A stretch of DNA of 64,000 bases, taken from positions 56,794-120,793 of the forward strand of contig JAPKAY010000003.1 of assembly GCA_028825045.1 (NCBI GenBank), given 5' to 3'. Under the pieces are notes generated by a model. The model was not told where the DNA came from. It did not search any database and saw nothing but the letters and a program-made list of their open reading frames with translations. The stretch comes from Halioglobus sp. (GTDB taxonomy: Bacteria > Pseudomonadota > Gammaproteobacteria > Pseudomonadales > Halieaceae). This document shows positions 38,524-46,123 of this stretch, piece after piece (the first letter of the stretch is position 1; each line of letters opens with the position of its first letter). The position numbers and the translations under genes are program-made.

Positions 38524-38532
38524 TGTGGATAG
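38524..38532 (-). promoter_or_regulatory. Third DnaA-box-like site
   Basis: TGTGGATAG reads on the minus strand as CTATCCACA, one mismatch from the DnaA consensus, and lies 183 bases from the paired boxes in the same non-coding gap. It stands in an AT-rich stretch. Confidence 0.4.
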
Positions 38533-38592
38533 TATTTATAAGGTCAGGTTGGCATCCGCTAACGGCACAAGGCTCGGATCATTGGACAGCTA

Positions 38593-40785
38593 TCACTTTT
38601 TGGTGCTGTCAGCATGCTTGATTAACCAGCAACAATGAATCTTGCGATTGCGTTTAAAGTCCTCTGGCAGGGTTGCGCCAGTGATGTCCTCGCAGCGAAA
38701 TTCTTCGAGCGAAGCTGCATCTAATTCGAATCCACGTCGATTGCTGGAAAAATAACACTGCCCTTCGCCGCGCAGTACTCCCATCGCCAGGCGTATCAGA
38801 TCAACGTGATCGCGCTGCACGTCAAAGCTGTCAATCATCGCCTTTGAATTGGAGAACGACGGCGGGTCTAACAGTATTAAATCGTAACGGCCGCTCTCCC
38901 GCGCTAGCCAGGTCTGACAATTCTCGCGAATCAATATGTTACGCGTTTCATCCAGCTTATTCGCGGCGAGATTCTTGCGTAACCAATTGAGATAAGTATT
39001 GGACAAATCCACACTGGTCGTGGAGTGCGCCCCACCGAGTGCTGCCTGCACCGAGGCACTTCCCGTGTAACAGAAGAGGTTGAGAAAATCTCTACCGACT
39101 GCCTCCTGTGCGATGCGTAATCGCAACGGGCGATGATCAAGGAACAGACCGGTATCCAGGTAGTCATGCAGATTGACCAATAGCTGCGCCTGCCCTTCCC
39201 TGACAGTGAGCATTTCACCACGACTGTCCTGACGGGTGTACTGTTTCGCGCCCCGTTGGCGACTGCGCTGCTTGTACACGATATTATCGGCAGCAATGTC
39301 CAGCGCCTGCGGCAAAGCCGAACGCACTTCTTCCAGTCGGCGCAAGGCCGCTTCCTCCGATATCCCGCGGGGAGCCTGGTACTCAGCCACGTGCAAATGT
39401 TCCCCGTAGACATCAACTGCCACTGCATACTCGGGCATGTCCGCGTCGTACAGTCGATAGCACTCTATCTGCTCCCGCTTCACCCACGACGAGAGTCGCT
39501 TGCGATTCTTGCGTATGCGATTGGCAAACATGGTCGCACCCTCGGAAAGTGCCGGTTGTTTCGCCTCTGTTTTCTCGGCTGCGCTGTCACCACCACGGAA
39601 CTCATTTGCGCCCAGATCAAACAACAGCAAACTGGTAGCAATAGCACCATTGTAAAGGGCATAGCGCTTGTGACTGCGCAATCCTGTGGCCTTCCCCAGT
39701 TCGAGATCAGACGTCAGCACAGCGGCGTGCCAGCCGGGGAACTCGGCCAGCATAGTTTCGCCCAACTGCCGATAGAGCGGCACCAGATTTTCTTTTTCAC
39801 CAATGCGTTCACCGTAAGGGGGATTACACACCAATAGGCCCAGGGGCAATGGCATGTGTGTAGGTTTCTCTAGTTCAGAGACTGGCTTACAACTCACCCG
39901 AACTATTTTTTCCAGTCCCAGCTGAGCAATATTTTCCTGTGCCCGACGCACGACGGACGGATCCCAGTCGTAGCCGCGAAATTCCGGGAGCCGCGAAGCC
40001 AAACCCTTTTCTGCGCGACTGCTGGCATCACTCAGTAGCGCCTTCCACTGCGCCACGTCATGCATTTGAAGATGCTCAAAACCAAACTGGGGGCGTCCCA
40101 ATCCCGGCGCCATATCGGCAGCCATCATGGCCCCTTCAACCAACAGCGTGGCCGATCCGCACAGGGGATCAATAAGGGCACCACCGCGGGCGGCGATGCC
40201 GGGCCAGTCGGCACGTAATAGTACAGCTGCAGCCAAATTTTCTTTCAGGGGTGCGGCACCCGCGCGCAGTCGATAACCACGTCGGTGCAAACTTCCACCG
40301 GAGAGATCAATCGAAACATGCGCGTTATCACGCACAAGACGGATATTGATCCGCACATCTGGCTTGGCACGATCCACCGAAGGACGCTGCCCCGTGGCAG
40401 CCACGAACCAGTCAACGATAGCGTCCTTGCTACGCTGAGCGCCGAACTGGGTGTTGCGAATACTGCGGTTCTCACCGGTAAATTGGATGGCGATAGTGTT
40501 GTGCTGAGTGAACAAGCTGCCCCAGTCAATGTCGCGAAGCCCGGCATAAAGCGTATCACCCTCCGCGGCATCCACGGCCCCCAGCGGCCAGAGAATACGA
40601 TTTGCTAATCGAGACCACAGACACGCACGGTATGCCAGTGCACGGGGGCCAGTGAAATGCACCCCCGCGACGGTTTCACGGGTGCCTGATGCACCTAGCG
40701 TCGACAACTCCGCAGCTAGAAGCGCCTCAACACCTTTGGGGCAGGTCGCGAACCAGGTATCACCCTCTGTCGTTGTCACCGGCAC
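38593..40785 (-). CDS. rlmL: 23S rRNA methyltransferase RlmKL (m2G2445 / m7G2069)
   Basis: This 730-residue fused enzyme modifies two guanines of helix 74 in 23S rRNA. The N-terminal THUMP region is followed by the RlmL methyltransferase domain with DPLCGSATLLVEGAMMA and the catalytic VCNPPYGER. The C-terminal RlmK domain has FCYTGSASVQAALGGAHSTT and LILLDPPSFSNSK. Full length and both active sites are intact. The start is GTG 40785, with a second GTG two codons later. It lies after an AT-rich 96-base gap (40786-40881) that holds likely promoter elements such as TATAAA on the minus strand. Confidence 0.96.
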   Translation of the reverse strand: MPVTTTEGDTWFATCPKGVEALLAAELSTLGASGTRETVAGVHFTGPRALAYRACLWSRLANRILWPLGAVDAAEGDTLYAGLRDIDWGSLFTQHNTIAIQFTGENRSIRNTQFGAQRSKDAIVDWFVAATGQRPSVDRAKPDVRINIRLVRDNAHVSIDLSGGSLHRRGYRLRAGAAPLKENLAAAVLLRADWPGIAARGGALIDPLCGSATLLVEGAMMAADMAPGLGRPQFGFEHLQMHDVAQWKALLSDASSRAEKGLASRLPEFRGYDWDPSVVRRAQENIAQLGLEKIVRVSCKPVSELEKPTHMPLPLGLLVCNPPYGERIGEKENLVPLYRQLGETMLAEFPGWHAAVLTSDLELGKATGLRSHKRYALYNGAIATSLLLFDLGANEFRGGDSAAEKTEAKQPALSEGATMFANRIRKNRKRLSSWVKREQIECYRLYDADMPEYAVAVDVYGEHLHVAEYQAPRGISEEAALRRLEEVRSALPQALDIAADNIVYKQRSRQRGAKQYTRQDSRGEMLTVREGQAQLLVNLHDYLDTGLFLDHRPLRLRIAQEAVGRDFLNLFCYTGSASVQAALGGAHSTTSVDLSNTYLNWLRKNLAANKLDETRNILIRENCQTWLARESGRYDLILLDPPSFSNSKAMIDSFDVQRDHVDLIRLAMGVLRGEGQCYFSSNRRGFELDAASLEEFRCEDITGATLPEDFKRNRKIHCCWLIKHADSTKK

Positions 40786-40881
40786 TATTTTGCATCCATT
40801 AAAAAATACATTATTCTTTGATAATCAAAAATTTATAATCTATTTATACAGCAAGAACTTACTATTTTAGGGTGTTGTACA

Positions 40882-41652
40882 CTACCCGGCGGAAGACTTT
40901 TTTTGAGGTCGATGAGTCGTTTTTTTTCGAGCAGATTTCGTTTTCGTTTTAGCCTTGGCTTTCGTTTTCTTGTTGGTTTTCTTGTTGGTTTTCTTGTTGG
41001 TTTTTTCCTTGGGTTTCGCCCCGGCTTTGGTATGAGTTACTGTGGGTTGATTCGCCGCCTTTTCCTTGAGCATGACATCCAGCACCAGGTTGCACGAACT
41101 ATCCATATAGTCGATGAATCGCACGTACTCATCATCAGACAGCGTTCTTAGCTTGTCATGCTGGCGCGCCAGATTAACAAAGCGGCGCTCGCGCTCGTAC
41201 TGTTTGGGCAGCGCCAACACTCCCCATTGGTCAAGCGCCTTCTCCAGCGCCGGATTATAGGTGCGCATGAACTTGATGAGAAATGGAATGGGGTCGTGCC
41301 GTGCCAGCAGTGCCGCACTGCGCAGCATCAATTCCAGTGGCATGATAGTTTTTCCGCTTTCTATCTCTTCCAATACACCCCGATCGGTAAGACCCAGACT
41401 TTCAGACAAATCCTTTACGGACATTCCTGCCGTCTCCCGCGCATCACGCAGGAAATGACCCGCGTCTGCCATCGCTTCGAGACGCTCTGGTTCAAATTTA
41501 TTGAGCAGGGTATTGCGCACCCAGGTCTCGCCAAACATGGCCGTCATTGTGGCTGTATTGCGCGCAAGATCATAGGTCCCGCCGGCAACTTGTTCAGTCA
41601 GTTTGAGCAGAGAGTCAAAAAAGGAATCGGGTTCTTTATCGTTGCTGGACAT
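40882..41652 (-). CDS. XRE-type helix-turn-helix protein with a lysine-rich tail
   Basis: This 256-residue protein has a helical start (about 1-60) and an XRE/Cro-type helix-turn-helix at about 65-115 (LRDARETAGMSVKDLSESLGLTDRGVLEEIE). A helical middle (to about 205) ends in DYMDSSCNLVLDVML. The last 45 residues are almost only Lys, Thr, Asn and Ala (TNKKTNKKTNKK and KAKTKTK), like the tails of AlgP or histone H1-like proteins. The tail is coded by three exact 12-base repeats. It is probably a DNA-binding protein with a sequence-specific head and a non-specific tail. Targets are unknown. It follows the exported-protein gene region on the same strand. Confidence 0.8.
   Translation of the reverse strand: MSSNDKEPDSFFDSLLKLTEQVAGGTYDLARNTATMTAMFGETWVRNTLLNKFEPERLEAMADAGHFLRDARETAGMSVKDLSESLGLTDRGVLEEIESGKTIMPLELMLRSAALLARHDPIPFLIKFMRTYNPALEKALDQWGVLALPKQYERERRFVNLARQHDKLRTLSDDEYVRFIDYMDSSCNLVLDVMLKEKAANQPTVTHTKAGAKPKEKTNKKTNKKTNKKTKAKAKTKTKSARKKTTHRPQKKSSAG
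40969..41004. repeat. Three exact tandem 12-base repeats in the XRE gene tail
   Basis: CTTGTTGGTTTT (plus strand) occurs three times without change and encodes repeated KTNK. Nearby, runs of eight T (40920-40927) and seven T (40898-40904) are A-runs in the gene, a slippage-prone setting at the end of the coding sequence. Confidence 0.95.
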
Positions 41653-41671
41653 TGGCGCAGCATAGCAGACT

Positions 41672-42790
41672 TCAGGACGCGGGCGCCAAACCTGTCTCTA
41701 ACGCGAAAATGCGCTGTAGGATATCGCGCCATTCAGTGTACTGCGCATCCAGGGAGCCACTGAGTCTGAATACCGTGCCACTCACTTCCATGACCGTAGG
41801 GTCCACTTCATTGTTAAAGCCCAGGGCCAGTTCATCGAGATCCTGCACGTGAATCTTGGACCACTTGTAGGCATTATAGGTTTGATCCAGGGCCGCAAAG
41901 GAACCTCGTCGACCCTGACTGCCGCGACTACTCACGCGCTCCTTATACTCTTCGCGGTAAAGAGCCTGCTCAGCACTATATTGCCGCCATAGATTGTAAG
42001 TCGGAGCCATTTCTTCACTCAATCTCGCGTACTGCTCGTCGACCGTATCAATAAACAGGTATTCCTGGTTTCTCAAGCGATCCACCCGGGCAATCATGGG
42101 GTCGCCCTCGGCGGGCAAGCGCACCAGCGCAATTTCGTCCTGCGGCGTGCGTGTTAAATAGGACGCAAAGACCTCAGGGGCTAGACCACGGGCATAAAGC
42201 AGTAGCGCGATTTCACGCAACTGCGACACTTCTTTGGGACTCTTTTGACGACGCGCGGACAAAAGATCACTGGCGATTTGCTGATACACATCCAGAAACG
42301 GATCCCCGGGGACCCTCACCGGATAATCAGAAGGATCCGTGGTGCCGACATAGGCCTTGTCCAGCCACAGCGCTCCACTGGCATCTCGAGCCTTTATTTG
42401 CAGCGCCAGGCGCTGACCATCTGAGTGGAGTATGGTGCCTGTCACCAAAAGCTCCGAAGACTCCAAGGCTTCTGGCAATACCCTCACTGCCCCCCAATGT
42501 CCGGTATTCATCAATACACCCCGCAGGATCACGGGCATATACTTCGCTTCTGCATTGCGGATTCGCGGGAAAATACCGAGTTTGCTGTGCGTCGATTCAT
42601 CGGTGGGTATGCCCGGATCAAAGATCAACAGCCCCACGTCAAGCGCCTCTTCCGTCCCGGACAGTTCACCTGCGTCGGTTGCTCCCACTGCCGGGTATAC
42701 AGATGATACAAACACAAGGGACGCCAGAATATACATCGCGCGCGCGAAGCGACGTAAGTGCGATGTGATCAACGGGATTCTGTCGTACAT
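41672..42790 (-). CDS. Exported protein of unknown function
   Basis: This 372-residue protein from ATG 42790 has a signal-peptide-like hydrophobic segment ending in YPAVGA at about residue 37. ATG 42736 would give a shorter leader. The mature part begins acidic and then holds VGLLIFDPGIP and AEAKYMPVILRGVLMNTGHWGAVRVLP, which resemble a periplasmic or outer-membrane assembly-type domain. The second half is helical (YARLSEEMAPTYNLWRQYSAEQALYREEYKERV). I recognise no named family. It overlaps the preceding lipoprotein gene by 22 bases, so the two products are probably made together and may interact in the periplasm. Confidence 0.7.
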   Translation of the reverse strand: MYDRIPLITSHLRRFARAMYILASLVFVSSVYPAVGATDAGELSGTEEALDVGLLIFDPGIPTDESTHSKLGIFPRIRNAEAKYMPVILRGVLMNTGHWGAVRVLPEALESSELLVTGTILHSDGQRLALQIKARDASGALWLDKAYVGTTDPSDYPVRVPGDPFLDVYQQIASDLLSARRQKSPKEVSQLREIALLLYARGLAPEVFASYLTRTPQDEIALVRLPAEGDPMIARVDRLRNQEYLFIDTVDEQYARLSEEMAPTYNLWRQYSAEQALYREEYKERVSSRGSQGRRGSFAALDQTYNAYKWSKIHVQDLDELALGFNNEVDPTVMEVSGTVFRLSGSLDAQYTEWRDILQRIFALETGLAPAS

Positions 42791-43488
42791 ACCCGGCCTC
42801 TGGTCAGTGTCACTTCGCATCGATAACCGTCATCGCCGGGCTCAAAGCGATTAAAGACACGATTTAACGTAAAGGGGAAAGAGACCTGGCTGGACACTAC
42901 TGTCGTGGCAATTTTCAATTTCTGCCCCGCGGCCCCACCGGTCATCACATGCTGGATGCTAAGGCCATCGGGCAGCAGTAACTTGAACACGAGTTGATGA
43001 CCATTCCAGCCGCAGATTTCGGTTCCAAACGGGGTCTCAACCTGGCGCAGTTCACCGGGATAAAATTCACAGGTCAGATCGAACTCCTCCTCTCTTTCCA
43101 CCCTAATCTTGTGTGGGTCCTGACTGATTTCCAGCAGCGGCGACTGCGTGATTTCATCCGCCAACCGAACCACACCCAAAATCGAGGAGCTAGTGTTATT
43201 GCCGGTCGCGCTTATCAAGAGCCCGCCCCCAGGACCTTGCCGCATATTTCCCTGCGCACGCCGCTGAGCGTCCCGGTTGAGCTCGCGCACAATGCCATCG
43301 AGCTTTTCCTGAGCATTGTCGCTCCGGCTGTAATCCAACTCCCAGAAGCCACTGAAGTTTACCGCGTCCCTGTTGTCGCCCTGTAACACCGCTTTTCCTT
43401 TGGCAGGAGATGTGCCACACCCGCCCAGCAATACGAAAATTGCAAGCAGAACGGTGAACGGGATGATCATTAGCGAATGTGCTTTCAT
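42769..43488 (-). CDS. Lipoprotein of unknown function
   Basis: This 239-residue protein has a lipoprotein signal with lipobox LGGC (Cys24). The mature protein begins with an ORF-specific linker and then FSGFWELDYSRSDNAQEKLDGIVREL, followed by a beta-rich part (DEITQSPLLEISQDPHKIRVEREEE in two strands). Three cysteines lie further on (LTCEF, EICGW, YRCEV). No family is recognised. The end overlaps the start of the next gene by 22 bases, and the pair is followed by the XRE gene. A common envelope task for the pair is inferred from the overlap only. Confidence 0.72.
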   Translation of the reverse strand: MKAHSLMIIPFTVLLAIFVLLGGCGTSPAKGKAVLQGDNRDAVNFSGFWELDYSRSDNAQEKLDGIVRELNRDAQRRAQGNMRQGPGGGLLISATGNNTSSSILGVVRLADEITQSPLLEISQDPHKIRVEREEEFDLTCEFYPGELRQVETPFGTEICGWNGHQLVFKLLLPDGLSIQHVMTGGAAGQKLKIATTVVSSQVSFPFTLNRVFNRFEPGDDGYRCEVTLTRGRVCTTESR

Positions 43489-43745
43489 GGGGCACGGAGT
43501 TTACCCCAAGGTCAGTGTCGTGGGCGAGCGTCTAACTACCAAAAAATCCCGGAAGTGCGCGGATTTATCGAGCTCACATCCAAGGCACGCCGCAATCCTC
43601 ACGCTGCATCGCCTACCGCCATCGCCATCGCTAACTGTCTATCGCAATAGTGCTGCGGTTCAGATTGCTGAACAGTTTTGATATGAGAGTGAGCTACTAT
43701 AAAGACCGCAATACAATGACCAATCAATCACGGGAATCCATAGCA

Positions 43746-44642
43746 ATGGCATCAACCATGAAAGTCGGCGTCTGTCTGCCGTACATGAAGGCAGGCCTTA
43801 GTCGTGCGGACTATTTGGCCTGGTTTAAAGCCATTGATGAGGGGCCTTTCCATGCGCTCTCTTGTGGGGAGAGAATTCATGGTCCGACCTATGATATGCG
43901 CGTGGTACTCGCCGCCGCCGCTATGGCCACTACTCGCGTTGAAATCACCCCCACGCTGTATGTGTTGCCCATGCATAGCGCAACCCGCGTAGCCAAAGAA
44001 ATTGCCACCATGGATATATTGTCAGGCGGTCGCGTCAACAGTATTGCGGTGGGCTATGGTGGTAGAGAAAAAGACTATGAAGCGGTGGGTGCGAAATTTA
44101 AAGGCCGCTATGGCCGAATGGACCGGCAAATTGAAGAAATGCGCAGGGTGTGGCGCGGTGAAGAGATCGTCGAAGGGGGTGGCATGATCGGGCCAACGCC
44201 AACCAACACAAGCGGCCCACGACTACTTGCCGGGGCCATGGGTCCCACGAGTATAGAGCGCTGCGCGCAATGGGCGGACGGACTCTACGCATGGTCAGGC
44301 AACGGCGAAGAAGAGGAGTTAAGCCGGACATTCAAGATGGCCGATGACGCATGGGAACGCGCCGGCCGCACACAAGCGCCCTACCGCATGGGCGGCTTCT
44401 GGTACACCCTCGCCGACGGGGGCCAGCAGAAACTCTACGACTATGTCTATGAATACCTGGCTATCGCTGGTCCGGAAATTGCGACGATGATGGCTGAATC
44501 TGTGCACCGCAGCTCAAGCGATACGGTGCTGGCTGCTCTGGACAATGCGGAGGCCGCAGGTTGCGAGGAATTATTCATGGTCCCGGCAACTGCAGATTTG
44601 GCCGAGGTCGACCGCCTCAGTGAGCTGTTGGCACGGCGCTGA
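43746..44642 (+). CDS. Luciferase-like (LLM class) flavin-dependent oxidoreductase
   Basis: This 298-residue TIM-barrel protein belongs to the bacterial luciferase-like superfamily. MKVGVCLPYM opens the first strand, ALSCGERIHGPTYDMRVVLAAAAMAT matches the second and third, and RVAKEIATMDILSGGRVNSIAVGYG is the flavin-binding family motif. GRMDRQIEEMRRVW follows. It uses FMN or F420-type flavin to oxidise an unknown substrate, possibly a fatty aldehyde or a xenobiotic. The start is uncertain between ATG 43716, 43746 and 43758. I prefer 43746, which has GGGA upstream. Confidence 0.83.
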   Translation: MASTMKVGVCLPYMKAGLSRADYLAWFKAIDEGPFHALSCGERIHGPTYDMRVVLAAAAMATTRVEITPTLYVLPMHSATRVAKEIATMDILSGGRVNSIAVGYGGREKDYEAVGAKFKGRYGRMDRQIEEMRRVWRGEEIVEGGGMIGPTPTNTSGPRLLAGAMGPTSIERCAQWADGLYAWSGNGEEEELSRTFKMADDAWERAGRTQAPYRMGGFWYTLADGGQQKLYDYVYEYLAIAGPEIATMMAESVHRSSSDTVLAALDNAEAAGCEELFMVPATADLAEVDRLSELLARR

Positions 44643-44666
44643 CATCCCCAACGCTACCCTACCTGT

Positions 44667-44792
44667 CTAGCGGAGGTCGTAGATTTTGCTGATTATCGCC
44701 AGGCCGTTGACCACCACGTAAAGCCTGGGCGCAGGGTCATCGAGAAACGCTTCTTCTTCGGCTGTTAGCGAACGGCGTCGATGGCCTCCTCA
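44667..44792 (-). pseudogene. Relic of an acyl-CoA dehydrogenase gene (fadE-like)
   Basis: On the minus strand a stop-bounded stretch of 41 codons, without any start codon, reads SLTAEEEAFLDDPAPRLY, then VVVNGLAIISKIYDLR, then TAG. The spacing of LTAEE-AFLD-P, N, I and DL agrees without gaps with the N-terminal part of FadE as I remember it (LTAEEQAFLDGP and on). The rest of FadE is missing. The stretch overlaps the last 28 bases of the serine-hydrolase gene in another frame. It is probably a scrap left by a deletion, though chance likeness is possible. Confidence 0.4.
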
Positions 44793-45910
44793 ATAATGGG
44801 AATCAATTGTCTAAGCACGCCTCCGGAACCGATACCGCCGCCGATTCCGCTGTACTCTTCAAATAATACGACCCCGCCGTACTCACGCTTTATATCTATC
44901 CAGGAAACGGCCCCGTACAACCCCGGGTCCACGTAGAGATAAACACTACCGTCCTCCGACGCTGGAACAATCCACCATCCCATCCCATAACCGAGACTAC
45001 CGCCCTCTGACGGTGTGCGTTCCTCACGCATGAAAGCAACGCCTTCAGGCGAGAGCACCTGGGTATCGCCACAGGCGCCATCATTGAGATGCAGGGAAAT
45101 CAACGCGGCATAGTCTTCCAGGTCACTCACCAACCCGGCTTCCATATTGGGGTTGTCCTGCCCCAGCAAGCCCTCTGGATTACCTTCCCAGTTGCTGGCT
45201 ACGGACAGCATATTGCCAAAGCGCGCTATTTCCAGTCCGCAAGGTTCACCTATGTACTGATCCCAAAGCTGATTCCATGTTCCTCCTCCCACTAGTTCTG
45301 CCACCCCGCCGGCGAGTTGCCACGCGCTTCCGCCATAGTCAAAAGCCGTATTAGCCGGCGTACTGGCGAGCGCGGGCAGTGGTGTGGTGTAGATCTTCTC
45401 CGCGCACTCTTGTAAGGTCCCTGCGGGTAAATACTGGCACAGATGCACCCCATAGTCGGCGGGCCGACTGAAGACGTTGCCCAGGCCAGGAATGCCCGAG
45501 CGGTTTGAGACCAGATGCTCAGTAGTAATCGCGGGATCCCAAACCCCTTGCCAGGGCAGGTAATTAGCGACCGCGGTCTGTATATCAAAATTCACGTTGT
45601 CATCGTCTTCATGCAAGGCCATCAGCAACATCACGGTGGGTACTTTGCTGGTTGACGCCAGCAGCACCAGCGATTCTTCAGTTTGGCTGCCAAAAGCACT
45701 CTTATGAATGACGCCCCTTTTCTTGTCCACGATCACCATCGAGCCGCCCGGGAAGAGAGGTTCAAAATCCACGAAACTCTCTAACCAGGCATCGGCCATT
45801 GTGAAGTCCGGCGCGGAAGATTCCTGTACCGTATTATTGCTCTCGTTGCCGTTGCCGCTGCTACAGGCGACAAGCGCAGAGCTTAAAAGCAAAATTACTA
45901 CGCGAAACAT
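44765..45910 (-). CDS. Serine hydrolase lipoprotein (beta-lactamase/esterase fold)
   Basis: This 381-residue lipoprotein has Cys16 in the lipobox LVAC, followed by a Ser/Asn-rich linker. The class C beta-lactamase-like fold shows SxxK as Ser86-Thr-Ser-Lys89 (ASTSKVPT). A Tyr element in FDYGGSAWQLAGG stands in place of YxN, and the Gly-rich loop near the end is EYSGIGGGIGSGG. It is more likely an esterase or peptidase of the penicillin-binding-protein-like group than a resistance enzyme, because the Asn of YxN is missing. It is located in the envelope. It is a single gene, divergent from ppdK. Confidence 0.82.
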   Translation of the reverse strand: MFRVVILLLSSALVACSSGNGNESNNTVQESSAPDFTMADAWLESFVDFEPLFPGGSMVIVDKKRGVIHKSAFGSQTEESLVLLASTSKVPTVMLLMALHEDDDNVNFDIQTAVANYLPWQGVWDPAITTEHLVSNRSGIPGLGNVFSRPADYGVHLCQYLPAGTLQECAEKIYTTPLPALASTPANTAFDYGGSAWQLAGGVAELVGGGTWNQLWDQYIGEPCGLEIARFGNMLSVASNWEGNPEGLLGQDNPNMEAGLVSDLEDYAALISLHLNDGACGDTQVLSPEGVAFMREERTPSEGGSLGYGMGWWIVPASEDGSVYLYVDPGLYGAVSWIDIKREYGGVVLFEEYSGIGGGIGSGGVLRQLIPIIEEAIDAVR

Positions 45911-46081
45911 GGGTACCCCTTAGTGGCTGTATATTGAATGCGTGCAGCATAACAGCTTCGCCCCCTGTAGCGGACCAAATGGCTGTATCTGGTTCAATCA
46001 GCGAGACCTCGGAACTCTCCAGTAGTGCGAACGGGTGGCGAATACCTGATATTCAAGCTCCCAAGCGTCACAGCGAGGCGC

Positions 46082-46087
46082 TATACT
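46082..46087 (+). promoter_or_regulatory. Candidate -10 box of ppdK
   Basis: TATACT lies 37 bases before the ppdK start, which would give a short leader with GAGG as ribosome-binding site. No clear -35 box is seen at the right distance, so the assignment is weak. Confidence 0.35.
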
Positions 46088-46123
46088 CGCGCACTTATTG
46101 ATTGCACGACGAGGCTCTAACCC

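Larger units (their letters stand above)
38195..38592. other. Non-coding gap with DnaA boxes and short inverted repeats
   Basis: No coding frame is supported here. Beside the paired DnaA boxes (38314-38343) and a third near-match (38524-38532), there is AACCCT-N8-AGGGTT at 38495-38514. A plus-strand -10-like TATACT is at 38514-38519, and there are T-rich patches around 38455-38465 and 38530-38540. Genes on both sides (plus-strand oxidoreductase, minus-strand rlmKL) end here, so the gap carries no obvious gene promoter. Confidence 0.7.

Noticed and set aside
43658..43673. GTTCAG-ATTG-CTGAAC hairpin followed by GTTTT before the LLM gene
   Set aside because: The stem is only six bases with a weak T-tract, and no gene ends just before it on that strand, so neither a terminator nor an operator can be claimed.
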